This document shows, piece after piece, positions 55,456 through 63,881 of a DNA stretch of 64,000 nt. This DNA comes from Candidatus Iainarchaeum sp. (GTDB lineage Archaea; Iainarchaeota; Iainarchaeia; Iainarchaeales; UBA10219): positions 1 to 64,000 of the forward strand of contig JAGVWE010000007.1 in NCBI GenBank assembly GCA_018304425.1, written 5' to 3'. Every line of letters begins with the position of its first letter. The stretch's first letter is position 1. Position numbers and translations under genes: made by a program. Below the pieces are notes generated by a model. The model did not search any database and was not told the DNA's origin. It was given only the letters and a program-made list of their open reading frames with translations.

Positions 55456-55497
55456 CTTTGGGAGCTGGCGACCTCGGTTCAAATCCGGGCACGCCCA
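55456..55497 (+). repeat. 42-nt tRNA-Pro 3'-end fragment
   Basis: The sequence is identical to positions 52268-52309 of the intact tRNA-Pro, from the anticodon loop CTTTGGG to the discriminator A. The 5' half is absent, since the preceding bases (GGCAGGCTGCCCCA) are unrelated. Direct repeats that begin in the anticodon loop and end at the tRNA 3' end are what integration of an element at a tRNA gene leaves. Confidence 0.85.
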
Positions 55498-55517
55498 TTC
55501 GCCTTCTATTTTCCCTC

Positions 55518-56642
55518 TTAGCCGATGACCACGCCCAGCCACAAGCCAACCAAATAGGTTACGGTGGCCGCGCCCAGGCCAACCAGCGTCATTTCGAGGC
55601 CGCTGCGGAAAAACGAGCGAAGCGTCACCAGGGTGCGCAACGCGCCCGCCAGGAACAGGGCCAGGCACGTGAAAGCAATCGAGGCCGGCAAGGCCGAGGG
55701 CAGGGGCAGCAACGCGAAGGGCAGGACCGGGACCATTCCGGCCACGGCGAACGCGAAACCCGTGTAGGCGGCAAGGCGCCTGGGAGAATCGAAACTGGCT
55801 TCGCCAATGCCTTGTTGTTCGGTCAGCAGGGCCTTCACGAACTCCGCGGGGGAACGCGCCAACCGCTCGGTGACGGTGCGCGCCTCTGCCTCCGTGAAGC
55901 CCTTGGCCAGGTACGCGCGCCGCAACTGTTCTTTCTTGTCCTCCAAGGCAAAGGCAATGGCCTCGCGTTGGAGGCCCGCGCGGGACTCAAACACTTCCTG
56001 CTCGGCTTTCACCGAAATGTAGTTGGACGCGGCCATCGAGACCGCGCCGGCAATCAGTCCCGCGGTTCCCGCGATGAGGACCGGCGCGGTTGCCTGGCTG
56101 GCGCCTGCAACGCCGGCCACCAGGGCCAGCGTGCTTCCCAGGCCGTCGTTCGCGCCGAGAATCATGCTCCGCAAGACGCCTGCCGAACGCCCGGTTTCCT
56201 GCAACTGGTCGAACAACTCGACTTCGTGGCTGACTTCCTCGGGCAGCAACTGCTTGAAGAGGGCCTGCGCGCGCTCGTCCTTCCACCGGCTGGCCTGGTC
56301 CTTGTACCTGGCGATGCCATCCACTTCCGCCTTGTGCAGCAAGGGCAGCACCGCGCGTACACCAGCCAGGCGCGCAAGCAGGGCGAGGACCTGGTGCTCA
56401 ACCATCCGCTGGCGCGCGGGCACGGCCTGCCTTAGTTCGTCCAAGAGCTCTCGCCAGTGGCCGGCATGCTTTTCCTCGAAAGACGCCAGGGAACGCAGCA
56501 GCGCGGCCCGCGCCGCGTCCTTGTCCATGGCGGCCAGGGCCTCGTACAGCCACTGGCTGGACACCTCGTCCACGTAATTGGCTTGGAGTTCGCGCACGTC
56601 CCGCGCACGCCATTCAAAGGCATTGGCTGCAGCCATAACCAT
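55518..56642 (-). CDS. VIT1/CCC1-family metal transporter with N-terminal ferritin-like domain
   Basis: The 374-residue protein joins a rubrerythrin-like four-helix domain (residues about 15-150; SFEEKHAGHWRELLDELRQA has the E-x2-H pattern, LPEEVSHEVELFDQLQ another) to a VIT1/CCC1 transporter. The latter has LRSMILGANDGLGSTLALVA (about 157-176), MAASNYISVKAEQE (about 208-221) and three more spans near the end. It belongs to the erythrin-vacuolar iron transport group (MbfA-like), which exports iron or manganese. The start could be the ATG at 56636, two codons in. Confidence 0.85.
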   Translation of the reverse strand: MVMAAANAFEWRARDVRELQANYVDEVSSQWLYEALAAMDKDAARAALLRSLASFEEKHAGHWRELLDELRQAVPARQRMVEHQVLALLARLAGVRAVLPLLHKAEVDGIARYKDQASRWKDERAQALFKQLLPEEVSHEVELFDQLQETGRSAGVLRSMILGANDGLGSTLALVAGVAGASQATAPVLIAGTAGLIAGAVSMAASNYISVKAEQEVFESRAGLQREAIAFALEDKKEQLRRAYLAKGFTEAEARTVTERLARSPAEFVKALLTEQQGIGEASFDSPRRLAAYTGFAFAVAGMVPVLPFALLPLPSALPASIAFTCLALFLAGALRTLVTLRSFFRSGLEMTLVGLGAATVTYLVGLWLGVVIG

Positions 56643-56710
56643 GCCTGTGCCCCGAACAGAATAAATAAAGCGGGGTTATAAAGTTTTCCCTGGCTAAAAT
56701 CGTGGGGCCA

Positions 56711-56783
56711 GGGGAGGTAGTCTAGTCTGGCAGGATACCAGCTTGGGGTGCTGGCGACCCGAGTTCAAATCTCGGCCTCCCCA
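56711..56783 (+). tRNA. tRNA-Pro (GGG anticodon)
   Basis: Acceptor GGGGAGG/CCTCCCC, anticodon arm CCAGC-TT-GGG-GT-GCTGG, T loop TTCAAAT and discriminator A. The D arm and anticodon stem are nearly identical to tRNA-Pro(TGG) at 52237. No intron. Confidence 0.94.
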
Positions 56784-56910
56784 CTGACCGCCACAGCCGG
56801 TCAACGTCTGTGGACTTTCCCGTGCCGCTTCGCGTCACGGGAAGAGGCCTGCCTTTGGGCAGGCCCCAAGTTGCAGCAAACCTTTAAATACTCCTGTGGA
56901 TATAAGTAGT

Positions 56911-57736
56911 ATGATGAACCTGCAAAGAAGGCGATGTATTCCAGGCCGGTTCCACTGATTTCACTAGCCATCGCCCCAAATTTTTCTGCATCGGTTTCAT
57001 CGGCTTCGGCCGCCTTGCCTCCGCGCTGGCTGCCGGGCTCCTCTCTGCCGGCTGGCCTGCGCGCCTGATTTCCGCGTGCACGCGGCGCAACGCTCGGACC
57101 ATTGCCGGTGTGCGTTGCACCCGTGATTGGGCGTCCACGCTCCGGAACGCGCGCGTCGTCATCCTCGCGGTCAAGCCGAAGGACGCCGAAGCCGCGCTCA
57201 CGCAGGCCCGGCCGCACTTCGCCCGCGACACGCTGCTGGTTTCCGTGGTCACCGGGGTTTCCCTGAAAAACCTGCAGTCTTTTTTCGGCTTGAAGCGAGT
57301 CGCGTACGCCATGCCGAACGTGGCCGCGCGCGAAAATTGTTCGCTTACTGCGCTGTGCTTCAGCCGCGCGTGCACGCGCCAGGACAAGCGCAGGGTGCAG
57401 GAAATATTCGGCCTGCTCGGCGAGACCCTCTCGCTTTCTGAGCGTGACTTCATGGCTTTCATGTACGCCGACGCTTGCGGCATTGCTATCGTCTCCTATC
57501 TCGTGCAGGCGCTCTTCCTTTCGTTCAACGATTTGGGTCTATCGGAAAAACTTTCGCTGCGCGTCACGCGCGCGCTGCTCCGCGGCACGGCCTCGCTTGC
57601 GGACACCTGGTCGTTCGAGGAGATAATCGGAATGGTGAAGACTAAGCGCGGCTACACCGAGCGGTTGCTGCAAGCCCTGGACCAGCAACGCGTCGCCAAA
57701 GGAATTCGGCGCGCGTACGAAAAGGTGGGCCGATGA
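56911..57736 (+). CDS. proC: pyrroline-5-carboxylate reductase, start unclear
   Basis: The Rossmann start CIGFIGFGRLASALAAGLLS is encoded from 56987 and the frame continues to 57736: VVILAVKPKDAEAALTQA, YAMPNVAARE and the P5C-binding end FMYADACGIA...RGTASLADTWSFEEIIGMVKT. Upstream the frame is open back to 56918 but holds no ATG, GTG or TTG. The promoter (CTTTAAATAC at about 56881-56890) would place a leaderless ATG at 56911 in another frame, which stops after 15 codons. A lost base near 56950-56960 would join them. The enzyme makes proline from P5C. Confidence 0.75.
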
Positions 57737-58995
57737 CCTCCATGAAATCGTTGGCCGCTGGGGCGCGCACCGCGCAGTCCGAACTGGCCGCGTCCACTTC
57801 CACGCAACGCGCGAAAGCCCTGCGCTGGATGGCCAAGGCCGTGCGGAAATCCGGGAACCGGGTCCTGGCCGCCAACCGCAAGGACCTGGCCCGTGCCCGC
57901 GTAAAAGGCGTTTCCGAGGCGTTCCTTGACCGATTACGGCTTAGCGACCGGCGGCTGGAAGAGGCCGTTCAGGCGGTCGAAGAGTTTAGTCGTCGCGAGG
58001 ATTTGCTCGGTGAAACCATCGAGGCATGGACGACTTCCGCCGGCCTCCGCATCCGCAAAGTGCGCGTGCCCCTCGGCGTGGTGCTGTTGGTGTTCGAAGC
58101 CCGGCCCCTCGTGTGCCTGGAAGCCGCCATGCTCGCGTTGAAGGCAGGCAACGCCCTCCTGCTCCGCCCCTCCCGCGACGCGGAGAATTCCTGCCGCGAA
58201 CTCATTGCCTGCGTTCGTTCCGCGCTGAAGCATGCCGGCCTGTCCGCCGACTGCGTGGCCCTCGTGCCTCCCGTCGGCGGCAAGCGGAGGCTGCACGAGC
58301 TGCTTGCCTTGCATGGCCTCATCGACGTCGTCATCCCCCGCGGCGGGGCTTCGTTCATCGACTGGGTGCGCTCGCACGCGAAAATCCCGGTCATCGAGAC
58401 CGGTGCGGGCAACTGCCACGTCTACGTCGACGCGTCCGCAGACGCATCCGCAAATCTCCGGCAGGCGCTTGCCATCCTCGTGAACGCGAAAACCTCGCGT
58501 CCCTCGGTGTGCAACGCGGCCGAGAAACTGCTCGTGCACAAAGCCATTGCCAGAAAGTTCCTGCCGGTGGCCGTGGCCGCGTTGCGCGAGCGCGGCGTGC
58601 GCGTGCATGGCTGTGAGCGCTCCCGCAAACTCGTGAAGGGGCTTTTGCGTGCCACCGAGGCCGACTGGTTCAAGGAATATCTTGGCCTGGAAATCGCGGT
58701 CAAGGTGGTTGACTCGGTCGACGAAGCCATTGCGCACATCAACCGTTATTCCACGCACCACTCGGAGGCCATCTGCGCGAAGGACCGGAAGGCACTCCGC
58801 CGGTTCCTCGCTGGCGTGGATTCGGCCGCGGTTTACGCCAATGCCAGCACGCGGTTTTCGGATGGGGGTTGTTTCGGCTTCGGCGGGGAAATCGGCATCA
58901 GCACGCAGAAGCTGCACGCCCGTGGCCCCATGGCCGAGCGGGAGTTGACGTCCTACAAGTACGTGGTGGAAGGCAAGGGCCAGGTGAGGACATGA
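57733..58995 (+). CDS. proA: glutamate-5-semialdehyde dehydrogenase
   Basis: The 420-residue enzyme belongs to the aldehyde dehydrogenase superfamily. RIRKVRVPLGVVLLVFEARP (about 101-120) and RPSRDAENSCREL hold the NADP loop. VIPRGGASFIDWV and NAKTSRPSVCNAAEKLLVHK contain the catalytic Cys (about 259). YANASTRFSDGGCFGFGGEI and GISTQKLHARGPM complete the family. It reduces glutamyl-5-phosphate. It overlaps proC by ATGA and proB likewise, so all three are one operon. Confidence 0.93.
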   Translation: MTSMKSLAAGARTAQSELAASTSTQRAKALRWMAKAVRKSGNRVLAANRKDLARARVKGVSEAFLDRLRLSDRRLEEAVQAVEEFSRREDLLGETIEAWTTSAGLRIRKVRVPLGVVLLVFEARPLVCLEAAMLALKAGNALLLRPSRDAENSCRELIACVRSALKHAGLSADCVALVPPVGGKRRLHELLALHGLIDVVIPRGGASFIDWVRSHAKIPVIETGAGNCHVYVDASADASANLRQALAILVNAKTSRPSVCNAAEKLLVHKAIARKFLPVAVAALRERGVRVHGCERSRKLVKGLLRATEADWFKEYLGLEIAVKVVDSVDEAIAHINRYSTHHSEAICAKDRKALRRFLAGVDSAAVYANASTRFSDGGCFGFGGEIGISTQKLHARGPMAERELTSYKYVVEGKGQVRT

Positions 58996-59822
58996 CTGAA
59001 AACCTGTTCGCGGGCACGAAGCGGCTGCTGGTGAAGATTGGCACCAATGCCTTGCTGAAGGACAATGCCCCGGACCGGAGGGCCATGAAGGACTTGGCGC
59101 GCGCGCTTTCCGCGCTGCGGAGGCGCGGCATCCAGTGCGCCCTGGTGTCCAGTGGAGCCATCGGCTTCGGCTGTGAGCGGCTCTACCTCACCCGCAGCAC
59201 GCTTAGCCTGGCGCTCCAGCAGGCCTGTGCCGCCGTCGGCCAGGTGGAGTTGATGGCCGAGTACGCGCGCGCCTTCCAGGCCTTCAACCAGCGCATGGCC
59301 CAGGTGCTGGTTTCGGGCGAGAATTTCCGTTCCCCGCAGGCCCTGGCCAACCTGCGCGCCACGGTGGAAGCCTTGTTTGGCCTCAACACCATTCCGGTCT
59401 TCAACGAGAACGACGCGGTCTCGGTCGCCGAACTCGATAGTGGCAAGCTGTTCTCGGACAACGATGGCCTCACGGCCTTGGTGGCCCTGCACCTGGGTTT
59501 CGATGGCGTCGTCTTCATCTCGGATGTCGGCGGCCTCTACGAGCGGGGAGCGGGTGGAAACGGCTTTGGGGTGCTGGTCAGGGAAGTGGGGGACGTGTCC
59601 GTGCTCGACTTTTCCGGCCGCGTCGTGGGGGCCAATGGCAAGGGCGGCCTTGCCTCCAAGCTGGCGGCCACCCGGCGGCTCACCGAGCAAGGCATCCCGG
59701 TGGCGCTCGTCAAGAAGGAGAAGGACGCGCTGGACAAGGTCTTCGCGGGCCGCGCCCATGGCACGCTTTTTATGCCTAAGCCGGGAATGCTGGGCGGGGG
59801 AGAAAACCGTGGCAATGATTGA
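58992..59822 (+). CDS. proB: glutamate 5-kinase lacking the PUA domain
   Basis: The ATG at 58992 overlaps the proA stop. The 276-residue amino-acid kinase has RLLVKIGTNALLKDN, ALVSSGAIGFGCERL (about 48-62), TIPVFNENDAVSVAELDSGK (about 131-150) with the glutamate site, and VVFISDVGGLYERG. A C-terminal RNA-like PUA domain found in E. coli ProB is absent, as in shorter bacterial and plant forms. It phosphorylates glutamate as the first step to proline. Confidence 0.9.
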   Translation: MTENLFAGTKRLLVKIGTNALLKDNAPDRRAMKDLARALSALRRRGIQCALVSSGAIGFGCERLYLTRSTLSLALQQACAAVGQVELMAEYARAFQAFNQRMAQVLVSGENFRSPQALANLRATVEALFGLNTIPVFNENDAVSVAELDSGKLFSDNDGLTALVALHLGFDGVVFISDVGGLYERGAGGNGFGVLVREVGDVSVLDFSGRVVGANGKGGLASKLAATRRLTEQGIPVALVKKEKDALDKVFAGRAHGTLFMPKPGMLGGGENRGND

Positions 59823-60141
59823 CGACTTCCTGAAACTCGACATCCGTGTCGGAAAGGTCATCCAGGTGGAGGAGGCCCCGGACCTCCGGAAGCCGGTCTA
59901 CAAGCTGACGATCGACTTCGGCGCGGAAATCGGCGTGAAGCGTTCCCTGGCAGGGGTTCCGCCCAACTACAAAAAGGAGGCCTTGCTCAACCAGCTCGTG
60001 CTCGCGGTAGTGAATTTCCCGCCGCGGCAGATGGGCAAGCACCTCTCAGAAGTGCTCACCTTGGGCGTGGACGACGCCGAGGGGAAGTGCGTGCTCATCA
60101 AGCCCGATTGGGACGTGTTTTTGGGCTCGCGGCTGCACTAG
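59815..60141 (+). CDS. csaA: CsaA-like tRNA-binding protein
   Basis: The start at 59815 (MIDDFLKLDIRVGKVIQVEE; a GTG two codons upstream is possible) gives 108 residues, the CsaA length. The protein is an OB-fold tRNA-binding domain like the C-terminus of MetRS and EMAPII: LDIRVGKVIQVEEAPDLRKP, GVKRSLAGVPPNYKKE and LVLAVVNFPPRQMG. It may act as a chaperone or bind tRNA. It overlaps proB by eight bases. Confidence 0.85.
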   Translation: MIDDFLKLDIRVGKVIQVEEAPDLRKPVYKLTIDFGAEIGVKRSLAGVPPNYKKEALLNQLVLAVVNFPPRQMGKHLSEVLTLGVDDAEGKCVLIKPDWDVFLGSRLH

Positions 60142-60153
60142 GCCCTGTGTCGG

Positions 60154-60432
60154 CTACTGGTAGGCATGGTTGTGGTGGTCGAAGTCTACGAAGAGAACGA
60201 ATTTGATCGCCTTGTCATATTTGAACGTCAGCACAAAGTGCTTGTCGATGTGCACGCGTTGTTCTCCCTTGCGCCCGTGCCGCAGGTGCTTGTAGCGTTC
60301 GATGGCGGATTCGTCCGAGTTGACGATTTCCTGGATTTTCTTCATCACGATTTCGTACCTGTGGCGGTCGCGCCTGAAAAGCCTGTCAAGGATGGATTTC
60401 AGTTCAGGGGAAAAGTCGTGGGCTAGCGGCAT
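60154..60432 (-). CDS. RelE/ParE-type toxin
   Basis: The 92-residue protein has the RelE fold order: a helix pair (FSPELKSILDRLFRRDRHRY, about 6-25), a linker, then strands with GRKGEQRVHIDKHFVLTFKY (about 53-72) and KFVLFVDFDHHNHAY at the end. Basic and His residues at the end could act on mRNA in the ribosome. It begins right after the antitoxin stop on the same strand. Confidence 0.75.
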   Translation of the reverse strand: MPLAHDFSPELKSILDRLFRRDRHRYEIVMKKIQEIVNSDESAIERYKHLRHGRKGEQRVHIDKHFVLTFKYDKAIKFVLFVDFDHHNHAYQ

Positions 60433-60696
60433 TTACTTACCTTCGATTTCCTTGCGCAGCTCTTCGATGCTCGTGGGCCGGTAGCCAGGTTTCCTGGCTT
60501 GCTTGTAGTACTCGCGCTGGATTCGGTCCAGCTTCTTCAAATAGCTCGGCTTCACCTTGCGTTCAACCTCGTCTTCGCCGTACATTTCCGCGAACTTGTT
60601 AATCGCCTCGCTCTTGTCCTTGAGCCCGTACTTGGCCTTGACGACCATCAGCACCCGGTTCGTGTACTCGTTCAGCGAGACCCTGGCGTCCACCAT
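60433..60696 (-). CDS. antitoxin of the RelE-type pair
   Basis: GGAGGT (minus strand, about 60703-60708) lies six bases before the ATG at 60696. An ATG 23 codons upstream would run through the promoter. The 87-residue protein starts MVDARVSLNEYTNRVLMVVK with a ribbon-helix-helix-like pattern (VSLNEYTNRVLMVVKAKYGLKDKSEAINKF). It ends in a basic helical tail (YYKQARKPGYRPTSIEEL) suited to cover the toxin. The two genes abut. Confidence 0.7.
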   Translation of the reverse strand: MVDARVSLNEYTNRVLMVVKAKYGLKDKSEAINKFAEMYGEDEVERKVKPSYLKKLDRIQREYYKQARKPGYRPTSIEELRKEIEGK

Positions 60697-60902
60697 GCAT
60701 GCACCTCCTGTGTATTCGGTGTACACATGGGGTGCATAGGGTTTAGTTAAGGCTTTCGGCTGCATGCGGGTAAAGTAGGCAACGGAATTAATTTAACTAT
60801 TTCGTTGATTGTCGTAATAAATGGCTTTTTGGGGGTCTGGGGGGTCCCGGGCAGCAGGGTTCCCAAGGTTTAAATAACTGGCTTCCCATATATGGTGCGT
60901 TC

Positions 60903-62357
60903 ATGGCCGAAAAAAAGCCTGCCGAAAGGGATGCTTTGCTGGGCATTGGCGTTAAGAAAGCCCAGGACTTCGTGGAATGGTATTCCCAGGTCGTGCTCAA
61001 GGCCGAGCTCGCCGACTACGCTCCCGTCAAGGGCTTCATGGTCATCCGGCCGCGGGGCTACGCGGTGTGGGAAAACATCCAGGCCCACTTCAACCAGTGC
61101 ATCAAGGCCTTGGGCGTGCAAAATGCGTACTTCCCGTTGCTGATTCCGGAGAGCTTCTTCAGGCGCGAGGCCGAGCACGCGCAGGGCTTCGCCCCCGAGC
61201 TCGCCTGGATCGAGAAAAAGGAGGGCGAGGAACGCGTGGCCATCCGCCCCACGAGCGAGACCATCATGTATGATTCCTACGCGAAGTGGATCAGGTCCTA
61301 CCGCGACCTGCCCCTGCGTATCAACCAGTGGTGCAACGTGCTCCGCTGGGAAGTCAGCCAGACCAAGATTTTCTTGCGGACGCGGGAGTTCCTCTGGCAG
61401 GAAGGCCACTGCGTGTACGAGTCGAAAGAGGACTGCGACCGGGAAGTCCAGCTGATGCTGGAGGAATATCGGAAACTATGCGAGGACGTGCTGGCCATCC
61501 CGGTGCTGACCGGTTACAAGTCGAAGGCCGAGACCTTCGCCGGCGCGCTTTACACCACGACCTTGGAGGCGCTGATGCCGGACGGGAAGGCCCTGCAGTT
61601 GGGCACCTCCCACAACCTGGGCCAGGGCTTCGCGAAAGCGTTCGGCATCGAGTTCCTGGGCCGCGACGAGGAAAAGCACGTGCCCTGGCAGTCTTCCTGG
61701 GGTTTTTCCACGCGCCTGATTGGGGCCCTGGTGATGGTGCACGGGGACGACAAGGGCTTAATCCTGCCGCCCCGCATCGCCTCGGTGAAGGCCGTGGTCG
61801 TGCCCATCGTCTTTGACAAGGGCCGCGAGGCCGTGCTGGCGAAGGCCAGGGAGCTGGCACAGGCGCTCAGCAAAGCCGGCATAGCCTGCCACTTGGATGA
61901 CCGCGACGAGTACTCCGCGGGCTGGAAGTTCAACGAATGGGAACTGAAAGGGGTTCCCCTTCGCGTCGAGGTGGGCCCGAAGGACGTCGAAAAAAAGCAG
62001 TGCGTCCTGGTGCGCCGTGACACCGGGGAAAAGGCGTTCGTCAAGGAAACCGATCTGGTGCAGGAAGCGGGGCGGCTCTTGGACGCCGTCCAGGCAGGCC
62101 TCTTGGCGCGCGCGAAGAAGTTCCGCGACGAGAACACCGTGGAAGCCAAGTCGTACGCGGACTTCCAGAAGGCCATCGAGGCGCGCAAGCTGGTGAAGGC
62201 CTTTTTCTGCGAGCAGGAAGCCTGCGAGAAGAAAATCAAGGAAGAGACGACCGCGACCAGCCGCTGCATTCCCTTCAACCAATCGGGTGCCGGCGGAAAA
62301 TGCGTCAAATGCGGCAGCCCGGCCAAGCGGTGGGCGTACTTCGCGAAGAACTACTGA
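60903..62357 (+). CDS. proS: prolyl-tRNA synthetase, archaeal/eukaryal type
   Basis: The leaderless ATG follows TATA-like GGTTTAAATAAC by about 25 bp. The 484-residue class II enzyme has GFMVIRPRGYAVWENIQAHF (motif 1), RTREFLWQEGHCVYESKEDC (motif 2, about 160-179), HNLGQGFAKAF and WGFSTRLIGALVMVHGDDKG (motif 3). The anticodon domain follows. The C-terminal zinc domain has CEQEAC and CVKCGSPAKRWAYFAKNY, the mark of the archaeal type. It charges the tRNA-Pro genes found upstream. Confidence 0.95.
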   Translation: MAEKKPAERDALLGIGVKKAQDFVEWYSQVVLKAELADYAPVKGFMVIRPRGYAVWENIQAHFNQCIKALGVQNAYFPLLIPESFFRREAEHAQGFAPELAWIEKKEGEERVAIRPTSETIMYDSYAKWIRSYRDLPLRINQWCNVLRWEVSQTKIFLRTREFLWQEGHCVYESKEDCDREVQLMLEEYRKLCEDVLAIPVLTGYKSKAETFAGALYTTTLEALMPDGKALQLGTSHNLGQGFAKAFGIEFLGRDEEKHVPWQSSWGFSTRLIGALVMVHGDDKGLILPPRIASVKAVVVPIVFDKGREAVLAKARELAQALSKAGIACHLDDRDEYSAGWKFNEWELKGVPLRVEVGPKDVEKKQCVLVRRDTGEKAFVKETDLVQEAGRLLDAVQAGLLARAKKFRDENTVEAKSYADFQKAIEARKLVKAFFCEQEACEKKIKEETTATSRCIPFNQSGAGGKCVKCGSPAKRWAYFAKNY

Positions 62358-62382
62358 TTTACCGCTGCGGTTCGGCACGCGT

Positions 62383-62640
62383 TCACGGATACGGTGAGCG
62401 GTTGGCAATCAGGCCCTCGTGCTTCGTGGCCGGCACTTTTTTCTTTATGTGGATTTTGGAGACGAAGACAACAAATAGGAGAAGCCCCAGGCCCGCCGAA
62501 TAGATAAGCCATTCCCGATAAATAAATTCTCCTTGGGGGCCGGTGAATGTCCCGGTTGCAAGGGCGGCGATGCCAGCTGTCGCCAGCACCAAGCCATTCA
62601 ATCCGAGCAAGAGGCCCGTGATTTTTTTTGCCATTCCCAT
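62383..62640 (-). CDS. two-span membrane protein ending NRSPYP
   Basis: The 85-residue protein has spans at about 7-29 (ITGLLLGLNGLVLATAGIAA) and about 45-62 (LIYSAGLGLLLFVVFVSKI), and a basic cytosolic tail ending IANRSPYP. The C-terminal NRSPYP and its coding DNA are repeated at the end of the gene at 63598. A divergent gene starts 38 bp away. Function is unknown. Confidence 0.55.
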   Translation of the reverse strand: MGMAKKITGLLLGLNGLVLATAGIAALATGTFTGPQGEFIYREWLIYSAGLGLLLFVVFVSKIHIKKKVPATKHEGLIANRSPYP

Positions 62641-62677
62641 GATACGTTGTTAAGCGGATTCGCTTATAATTATAGGC

Positions 62678-62983
62678 ATGGCCTCAAACCGATTGAAGGG
62701 GGCTTTTAAGAATGGATACGACTTCTTGGACGCCCTGTCTCTGGTTGGGGACTACTTGGAGGAACCGGGTGAACTCACTCGCTGCCTCGAGGAAGTCGGC
62801 GACAAGCGGAAGAAAGCGCTTGAGAGAGAATGGAAAAACGCCGAACTCGTCAGCAAACACCGCACCATTCTCACGTCGTGGTCGGAGGACGACCGCTATG
62901 CGGACGACAGATTTTACCAGAAAAAGCTCCTTGAATGCTATGATGTGAACCGGAAGTTGCGTCGGGCCATGGGCCTGCCCTAG
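62678..62983 (+). CDS. hypothetical helical protein
   Basis: The 101-residue protein (MASNRLKGAFKNGYDFLDAL) is highly charged and helical, ending RKLRRAMGLP. Its first 40 residues (GDYLEEPGELTRCLEEV) resemble the start of the partial gene at 63882 (FMEPLKRENEALNACLKE), so the two appear to be paralogues. Each stands divergent to a small membrane protein. No known domain. Confidence 0.55.
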   Translation: MASNRLKGAFKNGYDFLDALSLVGDYLEEPGELTRCLEEVGDKRKKALEREWKNAELVSKHRTILTSWSEDDRYADDRFYQKKLLECYDVNRKLRRAMGLP

Positions 62984-62988
62984 CGGGT

Positions 62989-63252
62989 TCAAAAGAACTG
63001 CCGGTACCATCGCTCGTATTCCTTGTGCGTGCCGACAAAGTAGAACCTGGCTTGTTTCGGCGTTTCAAACACGCGGTACGCGATGCGATGCTGTCCGACT
63101 TCGTCGACGAAATAGTTGGCCCCTCGCTTCAGGTGCCGCTTGAACGGTTGTTCCAGGATTTTCGCAATCTTCTTGGCCACTCTTTCCTTCAACTCGTTGT
63201 CAAGCCGGTTGAAATGGACGGGCCAATTTTCGTCGAATGCTGCCGCATACAT
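62989..63252 (-). CDS. RelE-type toxin
   Basis: The 87-residue protein has the RelE order: FNRLDNELKERVAKKIAKIL (helices, about 14-33), ANYFVDEVGQHRIAYRVFET (strands, about 45-64) and a terminal strand QARFYFVGTHKEYERWY with His and Tyr residues. It follows the antitoxin gene by five bases and is convergent with the gene at 62678. Confidence 0.78.
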   Translation of the reverse strand: MYAAAFDENWPVHFNRLDNELKERVAKKIAKILEQPFKRHLKRGANYFVDEVGQHRIAYRVFETPKQARFYFVGTHKEYERWYRQFF

Positions 63253-63257
63253 GCGCG

Positions 63258-63503
63258 TTATCCCTTCAGGTGTTTGGCATGAGCGCCGAGTGCCTGTTCG
63301 GGAGTGAGCAGCCTTCTTTTCCCTTCGCTTATTTCCTTGTCAATGGCATCCAGTTTCCGGTTCACGAGGGTTTCCTCGTCCAGGTACTCGTTTCCAAAGT
63401 GGACGATGGCCAGCCGGATGGCCTCGGATTGCGTGTTGGCATACCCGTCCTGGACCATGGTTTCCAGGATTTGCTTGGTCTTACCTCGTAAAGCTACGTT
63501 CAT
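63258..63503 (-). CDS. ribbon-helix-helix antitoxin
   Basis: The 81-residue protein begins MNVALRGKTKQILETMVQDG, and SEAIRLAIVHFGNEYLDEE completes a ribbon-helix-helix DNA-binding unit (residues 1-45). A helical tail (RKLDAIDKEISEGKRRLLTP) would bind the toxin. An AT-rich region before the start (about 63515-63550) probably holds the promoter. Confidence 0.75.
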   Translation of the reverse strand: MNVALRGKTKQILETMVQDGYANTQSEAIRLAIVHFGNEYLDEETLVNRKLDAIDKEISEGKRRLLTPEQALGAHAKHLKG

Positions 63504-63597
63504 GGCGAAAACCAGTATAACCTATATGCCTCCCTTACGCTTTAAATAGGTTCTGTTTTTGCGTCAAATCGGTACCTACTGTCTTAGGGCAAGCGGT

Positions 63598-63870
63598 TCA
63601 CGGATAGGGTGAGCGGTTGATTGACATTCCTTCGCAACGCATGGGTGCGCGAGGCGTTGTTTGTGGGGTGCCAGTTGGCCTGGCAAAGAGCGCCCAAACC
63701 AGCACCAGCCAGAAGACGGCTAGCTGGGGTAACAGGCGGAGGAACCGTTCGCTACCCGTTGAGCCAGTGAAGAGGGCAGATAGTGCAATTGCGTGGTAAA
63801 CCATGAATTCCAGGCCAAACAGGGCTGCCAGAACCTTTTCATGGAATTTCATATTGACTTGTTGCCGCAA
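63598..63870 (-). CDS. two-span membrane protein ending NRSPYP, second copy
   Basis: Spans are at about 14-33 (LAALFGLEFMVYHAIALSAL) and about 45-62 (LPQLAVFWLVLVWALFA), with a tail ending SINRSPYP. It has little overall identity to the protein at 62383 but the same size, topology and C-terminal six residues, and the coding DNA of that end is almost the same. A divergent gene begins 11 bp upstream. The start may be one of the inner Met residues. Confidence 0.5.
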   Translation of the reverse strand: MRQQVNMKFHEKVLAALFGLEFMVYHAIALSALFTGSTGSERFLRLLPQLAVFWLVLVWALFARPTGTPQTTPRAPMRCEGMSINRSPYP

Positions 63871-63881
63871 ACAGAATAAAT

